64,000 nt of DNA from Pontibacter litorisediminis (GCF_029360645.1 NZ_JARDUA010000001.1:1302001-1366000), one strand, 5' to 3'. Counted from the first letter of the stretch, positions 8,584-17,337 are shown. Notes: generated from the sequence alone by a model not told the origin. Numbers and translations: made by a program.

Positions 8584-9540
8584 ATGAACATTCAGGATAT
8601 CATTGCCGAGTTCGGTGCCTACTACATCAATAGTGGGCAGAACATGGCCCGCATCGTCAAGATGCTCAACGCGCCGAGCAAAACGGACTCGGTGCTTACT
8701 TCAATTATCACCGATGACACAGTATGGCGTGCCTCACAGGCAACCATCGGCAGGGTGCTGCAGCCTTTCCAGAAAAAGTGGACTCCGATTGATGCGCTGA
8801 AGCTGGTACCGGTAGCCATCCAGCAATTCAAGATGAAGGTGGACTCGGAAGAGTACCCGGATGACCTGGAGGCAACATGGCTGGGCTTCCTGACCGGCGA
8901 AGGCATCGACCGTAAGTCGTGGCCATTCATCCGCTGGTATGTGGAGGTGATGCTGATACCGCAGGCCAAGGAAGACTATGAGCTGTATGAAGTATACAAA
9001 GGCATCTACCAGGCTCCGCAAGATGGCGTGGCTGGTGCAGCAGGCACTTCCATGGATGGTCTTAAAAAAGCGATCAATGATCAGGTGACGGCCGGCCGTA
9101 TCACACCGATCGTAACAGGTGCTCCGGACGCGGATAACAAAGTGTTTGTGGACCAGATCGAGTTTTTCACCGACCGCATCAACCAAAACTACCAGCACGT
9201 GCCGATGCAGCTGTGTATGAGCCCGGCGCTGGAGAAGCGATTCCACAGAGGCTACCGTGCCCTGTATGGCAAGGACACTGACTACAAAGGCTCCAACGGC
9301 TCCGTGGACTTCTCTAACGTGACCATCATCGGCCTGCCTTCCATGTCCGGCGAAAGCAAGATCTGGATGACACCGAAAGGCAATGCCATTCACCTGGGCA
9401 AGCGCACGCAGAACATGAACCAGGTGCAGATCGAGAGTGAGGACAGAAAAGTGAAGCTGTTCTCCGACTGGTCAAGAGGCGTTGGCTTCATCATCCCGGA
9501 GACCGTGTTTACCAACGATCAGGATCTGGCTACAGTGTAG
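8584..9540 (+). CDS. major capsid protein
   Basis: A 318-residue protein with the makeup of an HK97-fold capsid subunit: long helical N-terminus, a central mixed region (DNKVFVDQIEFFTDRINQN) and a beta-rich C-terminus (VNFSNVTIIGLPSMS-like strand followed by KIWMTPKGNAIHLG). It follows the protease/scaffold gene by 16 nt and precedes small head genes, the normal position of the capsid gene. The family was assigned from context and overall character, not from a diagnostic motif. Confidence 0.75.
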   Translation: MNIQDIIAEFGAYYINSGQNMARIVKMLNAPSKTDSVLTSIITDDTVWRASQATIGRVLQPFQKKWTPIDALKLVPVAIQQFKMKVDSEEYPDDLEATWLGFLTGEGIDRKSWPFIRWYVEVMLIPQAKEDYELYEVYKGIYQAPQDGVAGAAGTSMDGLKKAINDQVTAGRITPIVTGAPDADNKVFVDQIEFFTDRINQNYQHVPMQLCMSPALEKRFHRGYRALYGKDTDYKGSNGSVDFSNVTIIGLPSMSGESKIWMTPKGNAIHLGKRTQNMNQVQIESEDRKVKLFSDWSRGVGFIIPETVFTNDQDLATV

Positions 9541-9593
9541 CCGGATCCTATCCATTAATCAGTTATCAACTTTAAGTAAAGGAGACCACAACG

Positions 9594-9926
9594 ATGGCCG
9601 AGAATACAGAACTAACTCCGGAGCAGAAGCGCATCGCCGAGCTGGAGGCACAACTTAAAAAAGAGCAGGAAGAGAAAAAGGAGCTTGAGGAGCTGAACAC
9701 CCAGCAAGCCGAGGCGCTTTCCCTGGCCGATGCACAGAAAGGCAAGGCCCTGCCTGTTGTCCAGGACAGCAAAAAGAAGAAGTACCAGGTGCTTGCCGCC
9801 AAGTTTCAGCACCCACAGGATGCTGACAAGGAGGTAAAGGCAACCGACCTGCTCAAAGACCCGAAGCTTGTCGACCTGCTGGTGGAGAAAAAGTCCGGGC
9901 TGGTAAAACTTGTTGAATCTAAATAA
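9594..9926 (+). CDS. small coiled-coil head protein, possible decoration or accessory
   Basis: A 110-residue protein. Residues 8-45 are a highly charged coiled coil (Glu/Lys/Leu heptads); residues 60-110 are a small Lys-rich beta/alpha unit (KKKYQVLAAKFQHP). It sits between the capsid and the probable tail-tube gene. A clear Shine-Dalgarno (AAAGGAG at 9578-9584) precedes the ATG by 9 nt, unusual for Bacteroidota and supporting this start. Function unknown. Confidence 0.6.
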   Translation: MAENTELTPEQKRIAELEAQLKKEQEEKKELEELNTQQAEALSLADAQKGKALPVVQDSKKKKYQVLAAKFQHPQDADKEVKATDLLKDPKLVDLLVEKKSGLVKLVESK

Positions 9927-9938
9927 GGAGGAGCAAGT

Positions 9939-10484
9939 ATGGATTTTGTAGACATGTTAGGGCCGGATGGCGAGGACAACCCGGGTGGTATCACCACCGA
10001 TGTATACCTGGCGCCGGAGCGTGATTTCGCTGATCCGGACGGACTGAAAGGCGTAAAAACCACCGGGCTTCCTGGGGATAGCGTGACCATCGACGGCACG
10101 CACACCTTCAAAGCAGGTAAAGGCTTTATTGAGGGCTATGCCACCGATGACTCCGCTGATTTCAAGATCACGACGGTGGGTGAGCCGGATGGGTTCGGTG
10201 GTAAGGTTGAGGGTGAGTTCTTCTACCCTGGCACTAAAAAGGAGGCCATTGAGTTTGCCCGCTGGGCCAAAAACATCAAGTGGATCCTCATCACCAAAAC
10301 CCCAGATGGCATTAAGCACCAGTGGGGTGCCAGAGGCTTGGCGGTAACCATCGTCGGTGATTTTACCTTGGGTAAATTGAGCGGCGGTCGTCGTGGTTAC
10401 CTGTTTAAGGTAACAGGCTACCAGCAGTCCCCCCTGATCTATGAGGGTGATATCACCCTGAAGCGAGACGCTGCAGCTGTTTAA
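9939..10484 (+). CDS. putative major tail tube protein
   Basis: A 181-residue acidic beta-rich protein with alternating strands (VTIDGTHTFKAGKGFIEGY, AVTIVGDFTLGK, GYLFKVTGYQ) as in tail-tube subunits, and its place after the capsid genes fits a tube or head-completion role. A strong Shine-Dalgarno (AAGGAGGAG at 9925-9933) lies 5 nt before the ATG, consistent with high expression. A head decoration protein is the main alternative. Confidence 0.55.
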   Translation: MDFVDMLGPDGEDNPGGITTDVYLAPERDFADPDGLKGVKTTGLPGDSVTIDGTHTFKAGKGFIEGYATDDSADFKITTVGEPDGFGGKVEGEFFYPGTKKEAIEFARWAKNIKWILITKTPDGIKHQWGARGLAVTIVGDFTLGKLSGGRRGYLFKVTGYQQSPLIYEGDITLKRDAAAV

Positions 10485-10488
10485 GTAA

Positions 10489-10686
10489 ATGGGGCAAAGG
10501 AAACTCCAGCCGACAGTGGGCCGCAAGTATAAACTGGGTACGCACCACACCAGGATCATCAGCCACAGGTATGGCTCGATTGACCTGTGTCAGCTCTCGC
10601 TGGAGCAGGCAAACAGGTATGTGGAGGCTGGAGACTTTCCCTACCTGGTGCTCAAGCCCAGGAAGCCCAGAACTAAAAAAGAGTAA
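10489..10686 (+). CDS. small basic phage protein
   Basis: A 65-residue strongly basic protein (LKPRKPRTKKE C-terminus) starting 4 nt after the preceding stop and ending 22 nt before a rho-independent terminator, so it closes the head unit. No domain is recognised; the charge would suit a nucleic-acid or tail-completion role. Confidence 0.55.
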   Translation: MGQRKLQPTVGRKYKLGTHHTRIISHRYGSIDLCQLSLEQANRYVEAGDFPYLVLKPRKPRTKKE

Positions 10687-10708
10687 ACAATTCTGTTGTA
10701 TAACTAAT

Positions 10709-10735
10709 GCCCCGACCCTTGGCCGGGGCTTTTTT
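10709..10735 (+). terminator. rho-independent terminator of head unit
   Basis: GCCCCG and CGGGGC form a GC-rich stem around an ACCCTTGG-type loop, followed by a T-run (10730-10735). It separates the head unit from the packaging unit, and the T-run runs directly into late promoter copy B. Confidence 0.8.
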
Positions 10736-10736
10736 G

Positions 10737-10772
10737 TGTCTTTTCAGGCCTGCAGCTGTGCTCATACTTTTG
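10737..10772 (+). promoter_or_regulatory. phage late promoter, copy B
   Basis: TGTCTTTT (10737-10744), 22 nt, then CTTTTG (10767-10772). The downstream box TACTTTTG is a perfect TAnnTTTG. It begins right after the terminator T-run and ends 4 nt before the ATG of the packaging unit, so the transcript would be nearly leaderless or the start may be slightly internal. Confidence 0.65.
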
Positions 10773-10776
10773 GAGC

Positions 10777-11385
10777 ATGCAGGAAATCAGACTATGGCTT
10801 GCCTCCGGAAAAGACTACGCCACCGGCGTTGCCCTTTATGCCAAGTACGGCAGCAGTGAGGTGCGGAAGCGCATGTTTGCCAGCGGCTACTCCAGCTTTA
10901 ACCAGGAGAAACTACTCAACTCTTTAGAAGAGCTTTTACAAAGCGCTGCTCCGGAGCCAGAAGCAACCCCGGCTCCACACACAAAAGCAAAGCCTACTGC
11001 AAAGCATCATGATCACCCGCACTTCCTGCAGCTGATGAAACAGCGTGAGGCGCTGCTGGATGAAAGGACACTGGCCCACGCCAGGCTCAACACGGTAAAG
11101 ACAGATACCGAGCGCCTGGAGCTGGCCCTACGCATTCTGGACCTAGTACCACAGATCAAAAAGCTGAACCACATTCGCCAGCATTTCTTGCAACACGGCT
11201 CACTTCCGGAGGAGGCACAGGCTGCATCTCCACTCGACGAAAGCGATAAATCAGCTCTGATACAGCACCGCAACAACCTCCGGTCTACCCGCTCCAAACT
11301 CAAAAAGAAGCCAGATAAAACCAAAGAGCTGGCCACTATCGAGCAGGAAATCCAACGACTTACTACCCTTATTAATACTTTATGA
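10777..11385 (+). CDS. hypothetical phage protein with coiled coil
   Basis: A 202-residue protein: an N-terminal helical unit (about 1-50), an Ala/Pro linker (50-75), and a long Leu/Lys/Arg coiled coil (75-202). It leads the packaging unit and overlaps the ParB-methyltransferase gene by 4 nt (ATGA). No domain is recognised; DNA packaging or partner binding is possible from context. Confidence 0.55.
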   Translation: MQEIRLWLASGKDYATGVALYAKYGSSEVRKRMFASGYSSFNQEKLLNSLEELLQSAAPEPEATPAPHTKAKPTAKHHDHPHFLQLMKQREALLDERTLAHARLNTVKTDTERLELALRILDLVPQIKKLNHIRQHFLQHGSLPEEAQAASPLDESDKSALIQHRNNLRSTRSKLKKKPDKTKELATIEQEIQRLTTLINTL

Positions 11386-12662
11386 CAACTGAAAACGTGC
11401 ACCTGGAGTGGATCACGGTGCAGCGCAAGGTCAGCGACCTGGTGCCCTACGAGCACAACCCCCGCATCCTTACTGAAGAGAAAAAGCTGAAGCTTCAGGC
11501 CAGCCTGGAGAAGTTTAACCTGGTGGAGATACCAGTAATCAACCAGGACAATACGCTCATCGCCGGCCATCAGCGCCTCAAGATTATGGTACTGCTGGGC
11601 CGTGGAGAGGAGATCATCGATGTGCGTTACCCCAACCGCATGCTCACAGAGATGGAGCTGAAGGAGTATAACGTGACTTCCAACATCTCTGTCGGCATGT
11701 GGGATGTCGATATTCTGGAGACAGTTTTCAGTGATATTGACCTTGGCTCTCTGGGACTCAACATTGAGGAGCTGAAAGTGCCGGATGCACTTCTAAAGGA
11801 GCTGCACCCGGAGGAAGAGAATGAGTTTAACCCCGAGCCGCCGAAGGAGCCGATCTCCGTGCTGGGCGATGTGTACGAGTTGGAGAGTCCGTCTAAGCGC
11901 CTGAAGCACGTGATCGTCTGCGGATCCTCGCTCGACTCAGAAGTGGTGGCTAAGGCACTGCAGGGAGAGCTGGCCGCTGCCGTGATCACTGACCCGCCTT
12001 ACAACGTGAACTACGAGGGCGGCACCAAAGACAAACTCAAGATTGAGAACGACAGCATGCCCGATGCTGATTTCTACCAGTTCCTTTACGACTTCTACAC
12101 CAACTGCTACGCCTACATGGAGGCCGGCTCTCCTATCTATGTGTTCCATGCCGACTCGGAAGGAGCCAACTTCCGCCAAGCACTCAAAGATGCAGGGATA
12201 AAACTCTCACAGTGCCTGGTGTGGGTGAAGCAATCCATTGTGATGGGCCGCCAGGATTACCATTGGCAGCATGAGCCTATTCTCTACGGCTGGAAAGAAG
12301 GCGCCGCACACAAGTGGTACGGCGACCGCAAGCAGAGCACAGTGCTGGAGTTCAACAGGCCCAGCCGCAACGCCGACCACCCAACCATGAAGCCGGTGGA
12401 GATTCTGTGCTACCTACTGGAGATGAGCACCCAGCGCCGCGACATTGTGTTCGACGGTTTCCTGGGCTCTGGCTCTCAGCTCATCGCCTGTGAGCAGCTG
12501 CAGCGCCAATGCCGTGGCACCGAGTTAGACCCAAAGTATGTGGACGTGGAGGTGCGCCGCTTCATCCAGTACATGCGCGACAACAACCTTCCTTTCTCAG
12601 TTAAACGCAACGGCACCCTGCTGCATGAGCAAGAACTTAATCAAATCTGTAACCAGGACTAA
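11382..12662 (+). CDS. ParB-domain DNA methyltransferase (DPPY type)
   Basis: Residues about 10-130 are a ParB/Srx-like N-terminal domain, with the AGHQR motif at 61-65. Residues about 180-420 are a site-specific amino-methyltransferase: DPPY at 204-207 (motif IV) comes before the SAM-binding FDGFLGSGS near residue 353, the order of the beta class. The target base is therefore exocyclic N (N6-adenine or N4-cytosine). This fusion is frequent beside phage terminases, where it is thought to protect phage DNA from restriction. It overlaps the next gene by 38 nt. The recognition sequence cannot be read. Confidence 0.85.
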   Translation: MTTENVHLEWITVQRKVSDLVPYEHNPRILTEEKKLKLQASLEKFNLVEIPVINQDNTLIAGHQRLKIMVLLGRGEEIIDVRYPNRMLTEMELKEYNVTSNISVGMWDVDILETVFSDIDLGSLGLNIEELKVPDALLKELHPEEENEFNPEPPKEPISVLGDVYELESPSKRLKHVIVCGSSLDSEVVAKALQGELAAAVITDPPYNVNYEGGTKDKLKIENDSMPDADFYQFLYDFYTNCYAYMEAGSPIYVFHADSEGANFRQALKDAGIKLSQCLVWVKQSIVMGRQDYHWQHEPILYGWKEGAAHKWYGDRKQSTVLEFNRPSRNADHPTMKPVEILCYLLEMSTQRRDIVFDGFLGSGSQLIACEQLQRQCRGTELDPKYVDVEVRRFIQYMRDNNLPFSVKRNGTLLHEQELNQICNQD

Positions 12663-13293
12663 AGTGGAGAAGGGCAAGGATACGCTCCTGGACCGACTCT
12701 ACGACTCCTACTTGGATGAGGAGGCTGAAGATAGCCTATCTGAGACGGACAAAAAGAAGCGCTCTATTATTGAGGCCGCCTGGTCACTGCTGGTAAATTA
12801 CCACTCCTTCGAGCAATCGCTCCCTTTGCTGATGAGCCGGTTCGAGATCAGCAGGGCCACGGCGTACCGCATGCTCAACAATGCCACTAAGCTCTTCGGG
12901 GACGTGACGCAGACCAACAAACAGGGCCTGCGCCACATCCTCTATGAGTACTCCATGAAGGTCTTCCAGCTGGCGGCCACCCAGAAGCCACCGGACCTGA
13001 AGCAGATGAACACAGCCATCAAGAACATGGCCATGCTCAAGGGTTTGCATGCCGATGACACTTCCGCTTTCGACGCAGAGCTGCTGCAGGCGCATACCTA
13101 CCTCATCCAAATATCAGCTGGAGAAGGGAAAGCACCGCTCACGCTCGACACCGCCAAAATTGCCTCCCTTCCGGAGCACGAGTACGTGGAGGTGGTAGAT
13201 GCCGTGGAGTCCATGGGGCTTGGGGATGAATCAATCGATAACATCCTGGACAATGTGATCGATGAGCCGGAGGAAGAAGGCGATGAAGAGTAA
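12625..13293 (+). CDS. putative terminase small subunit
   Basis: The start at 12625 (MSKNLIKSV) is chosen over an upstream in-frame ATG at 12538 because that one lies deep in the methyltransferase gene. The 222-residue protein contains a helix-turn-helix (FEISRATAYRMLNNATKLF, about residues 70-90) and an acidic C-terminus, as in small terminase subunits that bind pac/cos DNA. It lies between the methyltransferase and the large terminase, overlapping both, and so is probably co-translated. Confidence 0.7.
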   Translation: MSKNLIKSVTRTKVEKGKDTLLDRLYDSYLDEEAEDSLSETDKKKRSIIEAAWSLLVNYHSFEQSLPLLMSRFEISRATAYRMLNNATKLFGDVTQTNKQGLRHILYEYSMKVFQLAATQKPPDLKQMNTAIKNMAMLKGLHADDTSAFDAELLQAHTYLIQISAGEGKAPLTLDTAKIASLPEHEYVEVVDAVESMGLGDESIDNILDNVIDEPEEEGDEE

Positions 13294-14932
13294 AAAGCCA
13301 AGTTTCAAGCAGCTGAAGTTTAACCGGCCTCAGCTGCGCTTCATTGTTTCCAAAATCGCCTCGGCCATTTCGCTCTGGGGCCGTGCCACTGGTAAATCCT
13401 CTTTGATAGCCTGGTTGATCCACCTGATCGTACAGACCATGCCCCGGAGTAAGTGGGTATTGGTGGGCAGTACTTACAAGCAGATCCTGGCGGTAACATT
13501 ACCGTCTACTATCGCCTCGCTTGAGCGGATTGGCTACATCAAAGACAAGCACTACTTTGTGGGCAGAAAGCCACCAGCTAAGTATAGATGGCCTCTCCCC
13601 TACGAGCCGCCGCTAGATGACCAATACGCCATCTACTTCTACACCGGTGCCTGCATTCAGCTGGTGACGCAGGATGCCAACGGCTCCTCTGCTCGTGGTA
13701 ACAACCTGGACGGCATCATCTGCGACGAGAGCCTGCTGCTAAACAAAGAGCGCTTTGATAAGGAGGTTTCTGCCGGTAACCGAGGCAACCGCCGTTACTT
13801 CGGGAAAAATCCCCTGCACCACGGGGTTTTTCACTTTAGCTCCATGCCTTATGGCGACCAGGGCCGCTGGCTGATTGAGGCCGGCGATTATATCTTGGAT
13901 AAGTATGACCTGCTCTCCCTGCAGAAGGAAATCACGGACCTGCAGCTCAAGTTTATCGACAGCCGCGACCGCGACTTCAGAAAGCGTGCCTGGGCAGACA
14001 TGCAGGAGATCAGCAAGCTAATTCGCTTTACTCCGGACGAGAAAGGACTTCTTTATTCAGAAGCCAATGCCTTTGATAACATTGTGAACCTTGGTCTGAA
14101 GTACCTGGAGCAACAGCGCCTGGAGCTGACGGATTTTGTGTTTCTGACAGAAGTACTCAACCGCAGGCCTGGCACCGTTGAGGAAGGCTTTTATCCGATG
14201 CTGGATATGAAGCGCCACGCCCTGGACCGCAACAACAACGACTATTTGATTGGTCTGGACTTTAACCTGCGGAAGCTGCAGCAGAAAAACTGCCTGATGG
14301 ATAGCGACTGTGTAGCCACCGAACCCATACGCGGAGCGGTGGACTGGGGCAGCAAGATATCGGTGCTCTCCACGGCACAGCACCTACCCGGTGAGTACCG
14401 CTTCCTGAAAGGGTTATATGTGAAGCACCCCAAGCTGATCAATGATTTGGCCGACCAGTTCATCGAATACTATGAGCCGCACCTGAAGAAGGAGTTCTTC
14501 TTTATTCAAGACTCCGAGTGGGGTAACGCCCGTAGGCCAGACTCTGACATGACTTATAACGAGCAGTTCGCTGAGCGCCTGCGCAAGGCCGGGTGGAGCG
14601 TGAAGATCGTGAACATGGGGCGGGTACCACCGCACCAGACCAGATACCACCTGGCCCACGAGTTCCTTGGTGAGAAAGACTCGAGGCTGCCGGCGATTAG
14701 GTTCAACAAAGATAACTGCAAAGATATCCTAACGGCCATGAGTCTGGCGCCTGTGAAGCAGGGCCGCGATGGTCAGATCATGAAGGACAAGAGCAGTGAG
14801 AAGAAGCTCACGGTACCAGGGCAGGAAGCAACACACTTCACCGACACCGTGGACCTGCACTTCCTTTCTATCGACAAGCACATCCTCCACATCCAGCCGG
14901 ACTTCTCAGACTTCATGCTGATGTCTGCCTGA
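13262..14932 (+). CDS. terminase large subunit
   Basis: A 556-residue packaging motor. The ATPase half has a Walker A-like GRATGKSS (40-47) and a Walker B/catalytic acid pair ICDES (D155, E156). The nuclease half shows an RNase H-like start, GAVDWGSKIS (D362). These are the two domains of large terminases, which cut and translocate DNA into the prohead. A second in-frame Met at 13283 would give a slightly shorter protein; the 32-nt overlap with the small subunit supports the upstream start or the internal one equally. It ends 21 nt before a strong terminator. Confidence 0.9.
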   Translation: MSRRKKAMKSKKPSFKQLKFNRPQLRFIVSKIASAISLWGRATGKSSLIAWLIHLIVQTMPRSKWVLVGSTYKQILAVTLPSTIASLERIGYIKDKHYFVGRKPPAKYRWPLPYEPPLDDQYAIYFYTGACIQLVTQDANGSSARGNNLDGIICDESLLLNKERFDKEVSAGNRGNRRYFGKNPLHHGVFHFSSMPYGDQGRWLIEAGDYILDKYDLLSLQKEITDLQLKFIDSRDRDFRKRAWADMQEISKLIRFTPDEKGLLYSEANAFDNIVNLGLKYLEQQRLELTDFVFLTEVLNRRPGTVEEGFYPMLDMKRHALDRNNNDYLIGLDFNLRKLQQKNCLMDSDCVATEPIRGAVDWGSKISVLSTAQHLPGEYRFLKGLYVKHPKLINDLADQFIEYYEPHLKKEFFFIQDSEWGNARRPDSDMTYNEQFAERLRKAGWSVKIVNMGRVPPHQTRYHLAHEFLGEKDSRLPAIRFNKDNCKDILTAMSLAPVKQGRDGQIMKDKSSEKKLTVPGQEATHFTDTVDLHFLSIDKHILHIQPDFSDFMLMSA

Positions 14933-14953
14933 GCCAGCCTACGCCGCAAACGA

Positions 14954-14983
14954 AAGCCGCAGCCCTACCAGCTGCGGCTTTTT
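14954..14983 (+). terminator. rho-independent terminator of packaging unit
   Basis: A perfect 10-bp stem AAGCCGCAGC/GCTGCGGCTT around a 7-nt loop, ending in T5. It closes the packaging unit and marks the left edge of the AT-rich cargo block that contains the radical-SAM genes. Confidence 0.85.
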
Positions 14984-15234
14984 CATTTCCATTCATATAT
15001 CGCCGAGGACGCTCGTGGCAATTGCCAAAACTCAACAGTGCGCCGTCGGGGTGAGCAGTTAGATTTTGAGATTTTAAAGTATAAACAAGGACATAAAAAA
15101 ACGCTATACTAGCTGAAAACAGAAATTTTAAGGATTAGCTTTGAGATTAAAAGGTATATCTACTTCTAGAGGTTATCCTGAAGCAGCTTTCTTAAATCTA
15201 AACAATGTTTGAAAAAGTGGGCGCAGATAAAATT
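14984..15234. other. non-coding edge of cargo block 1, with imperfect direct repeat
   Basis: No gene is seen. Composition switches from the phage GC level to AT-rich. Two 19-nt sequences beginning TTTGAGATT (15065-15083 and 15140-15158) match at 16 of 19 positions. This may be the 3' untranslated region of the minus-strand radical-SAM operon or leftover junction sequence. No clear hairpin terminator for that operon was found. Confidence 0.4.
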
Positions 15235-15564
15235 CTATAGACTGCTTGAAATGTTATTTAGCCGATCCTTAATTGCTGATCTCAGTTCATTAAACTGTAC
15301 TGAACCTATTTGATTCAATTCTTCACTCTTAATATCAAGATAACCATAAGCATCTATCACTCCTAAATCCTCTGGACTTGCACTACATGAAGCACCGCAA
15401 CACCCCTTACCACAACCAGCACCACAATTGCCGCTAGCTGCTTGTTCATTAAACTTCACAAGAAAAGCCTCAAGGTGATTAACAGGAATTTCCTTTGTTA
15501 TTGCTTCTGCAACTCGGTCTATTTTTTCAAAGTCTGGCATAACGATAATTTTAAAGTATAACAT
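15235..15564 (-). CDS. Cys-rich small protein, candidate RiPP precursor
   Basis: A 109-residue protein whose start overlaps the stop of the upstream radical-SAM gene by 1 nt (TAATG), so the two are coupled; an alternative start, MPDFEKIDR, lies at 15540. It has a helical N-terminus (residues 1-50) like a leader, a compact Gly/Cys core (SGNCGAGCGKGCCGASCSA) with the pattern C-x3-C-x3-C-C-x3-C, then a 47-residue C-terminal region. A Cys/Gly core next to a SPASM-type radical-SAM enzyme is what precursors of thioether-crosslinked peptides look like. The core being central instead of C-terminal is unusual. A metal-binding partner protein is the alternative. Confidence 0.65.
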   Translation of the reverse strand: MLYFKIIVMPDFEKIDRVAEAITKEIPVNHLEAFLVKFNEQAASGNCGAGCGKGCCGASCSASPEDLGVIDAYGYLDIKSEELNQIGSVQFNELRSAIKDRLNNISSSL

Positions 15565-16853
15565 TAATTTAATTCTACTAACCCTAATAATGCTCCTGCC
15601 ACAACTGCTTCATGTATTTGATAGTCTGCATCTTTACCATATTCACCCATTGCTAAATTATCTGCTGCTGCACATCCACTTATTAGGCTGTCAAACCAAA
15701 CTTTACCTTTAGTTCCAAAGTCACCATTAGTCATCTGTGATTTGTAATCGTAAAATATTTTATTTGCACTATTATTCGGCCAATCACTTCCTAAAAGGTT
15801 TCCCAACATTTTGTCTTTATTACTCATGCTCATGAAACATGGATATGCATTTCCTTTACTATCAATTGAAAGTTGGGAGGTATAGGCAGGGCAATAGCCC
15901 GAAGAACCTTTTTTAGTAGAAATTTTCTGGATTATATCTAAAGTAGATTCTAACACACCTCCTTCATTTCTTATAACCCTTCCTGAAGAAATTAATGATG
16001 CCTCAAAGAAATCTTTGGAAGCTAACTCAACGTTAGGTCTATAGTCACCCCAAAGTGAAAAGGACGCAGGTGCTAAGTGTACAGTATAGATATTGAATTC
16101 TGAGTAAATAGAGTTGATAACATCAAGGGGCGTGATTCCTTGACCTTGATGAACTATTGTATAAGTAGCTTCAATAGAAACTGAAAAACCGTTGGCTTTT
16201 GTAACCGCTATTCCATTCTTTAGCTCTTGATATGTAGTGGATTTACTACTTTTATTATGCTTGGGGCGTAAATAATCTGTTATCTCTTTAGGTCCATCAC
16301 AACTAACAGTTATATGTATTTTGAATTCACGAATGATGTCTTGAACTTCCGGTTTCATAAGAAGAGTTCCATTTGTAACTACTGAAAATTCCGGGAGCTT
16401 CATAATCATACCGCTAGTATACATTTCTACAAACAACTGACAAGTCAGTTTAATTTTATCTAAGGCTAATAGTGGCTCACCACCAAAAAACTGAATTCTA
16501 TCGATAGAATAATAGTATTTTGACAACTCTAAGATCATATCCATATAACTCTCCCTTTCCAACCTTCCCATACTATTGCCATACTTACCATATTCTGCAT
16601 AGCAATACTTGCATTTAAGATTACAAGTATCAATTACATTTATTGTTAAGCGTCCTAGTCGTTTTCTTTTTGAGTTATCAGGGAAAGGAGAATCAGATAG
16701 ATTTCCTAAAATAGAAGGGAGTTGATTTGTTACACCTTCCCATTTTTTTTCATTTTTAAATAAAGACAATGTGTTATTATCATAGTAAACACTTTTGTGT
16801 TTATTACTTATCTTATATAAAGACGAACCTATGTTAGTGACAGAATATGACAT
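15564..16853 (-). CDS. radical-SAM/SPASM peptide-modifying enzyme
   Basis: A 429-residue protein. Residues 68-90 carry the radical-SAM cluster motif C77-x3-C81-x2-C84 (TCNLKCKYC), followed by a GGEPL SAM-contact motif near residue 120. The C-terminal third has SPASM-like Cys residues (SGYCPAY, the GNAYPC segment, SGCAAADN) expected to hold auxiliary iron-sulfur clusters. Such enzymes modify peptides, for example by Cys thioether formation. The N-terminal 60 residues resemble a peptide-binding extension. It is upstream of and coupled to the Cys-rich small protein, opposite in strand to the phage late genes, and AT-rich, so it is cargo and not phage structure. Confidence 0.85.
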   Translation of the reverse strand: MSYSVTNIGSSLYKISNKHKSVYYDNNTLSLFKNEKKWEGVTNQLPSILGNLSDSPFPDNSKRKRLGRLTINVIDTCNLKCKYCYAEYGKYGNSMGRLERESYMDMILELSKYYYSIDRIQFFGGEPLLALDKIKLTCQLFVEMYTSGMIMKLPEFSVVTNGTLLMKPEVQDIIREFKIHITVSCDGPKEITDYLRPKHNKSSKSTTYQELKNGIAVTKANGFSVSIEATYTIVHQGQGITPLDVINSIYSEFNIYTVHLAPASFSLWGDYRPNVELASKDFFEASLISSGRVIRNEGGVLESTLDIIQKISTKKGSSGYCPAYTSQLSIDSKGNAYPCFMSMSNKDKMLGNLLGSDWPNNSANKIFYDYKSQMTNGDFGTKGKVWFDSLISGCAAADNLAMGEYGKDADYQIHEAVVAGALLGLVELN

Positions 16854-16944
16854 TAAAAATTACCTTTAAATTATATTAATGCATACAACAATACATCATT
16901 AAAAGATAATACGATATAAATATAATACAGTTATAAATATTTCC

Positions 16945-16980
16945 TGTCTTTTCATCCCACCGATTCCTTCCTGAAATTCG
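16945..16980 (+). promoter_or_regulatory. phage late promoter, copy C
   Basis: TGTCTTTT (16945-16952), 22 nt, then AATTCG (16975-16980); downstream box GAAATTCG. It lies 6 nt before the start of the portal unit. It occupies the right edge of the radical-SAM cargo block, whose minus-strand promoter must lie in the same 133-nt gap. Confidence 0.55.
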
Positions 16981-16986
16981 CTGCTG

Positions 16987-17337
16987 ATGAGCAAGCAGAT
17001 TATCAGGTTAAAAGAAGCGCTGGAGCTGATGGAAAACGCCACCGAGCCTTTCTCTATCCGCTATGTGGCGTGCAACAAAAAGAAGCAGACCGGCGGCTAT
17101 TGGGTAAGTATAGACCGCTGCTTTGTCACCGGCGATCAACCAAAGAAAAGAAAAGCAACTCCCGCTAAAGCCAGCACCTCCCCTCCCCCCACGGCCTCCA
17201 GAAATCCGCACCACTTCGAGAACTACACCCGCAACCTGAAGGTCGTGCCGGAGGGGCACAGCAAGCCCAGCGGGCAGATCCGCAAGTGCAGCATCTGGCT
17301 CATCAAGGAAGTCAATGGAATGGAAGTGATTATCTGA
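16987..17337 (+). CDS. small hypothetical phage protein before portal
   Basis: A 116-residue protein: an alpha/beta N-terminus (SIRYVACNKKKQTGGYWVSI), a Pro/Ser-rich linker (about 50-75) and a short beta C-terminus. It overlaps the portal start by 1 nt (TGATG). Function unknown. Confidence 0.6.
   Translation: MSKQIIRLKEALELMENATEPFSIRYVACNKKKQTGGYWVSIDRCFVTGDQPKKRKATPAKASTSPPPTASRNPHHFENYTRNLKVVPEGHSKPSGQIRKCSIWLIKEVNGMEVII

Noticed and set aside
12538..12624. Upstream extension of the small terminase frame
   Set aside because: It lies inside the methyltransferase C-terminus and the start at 12625 gives a normal overlap.
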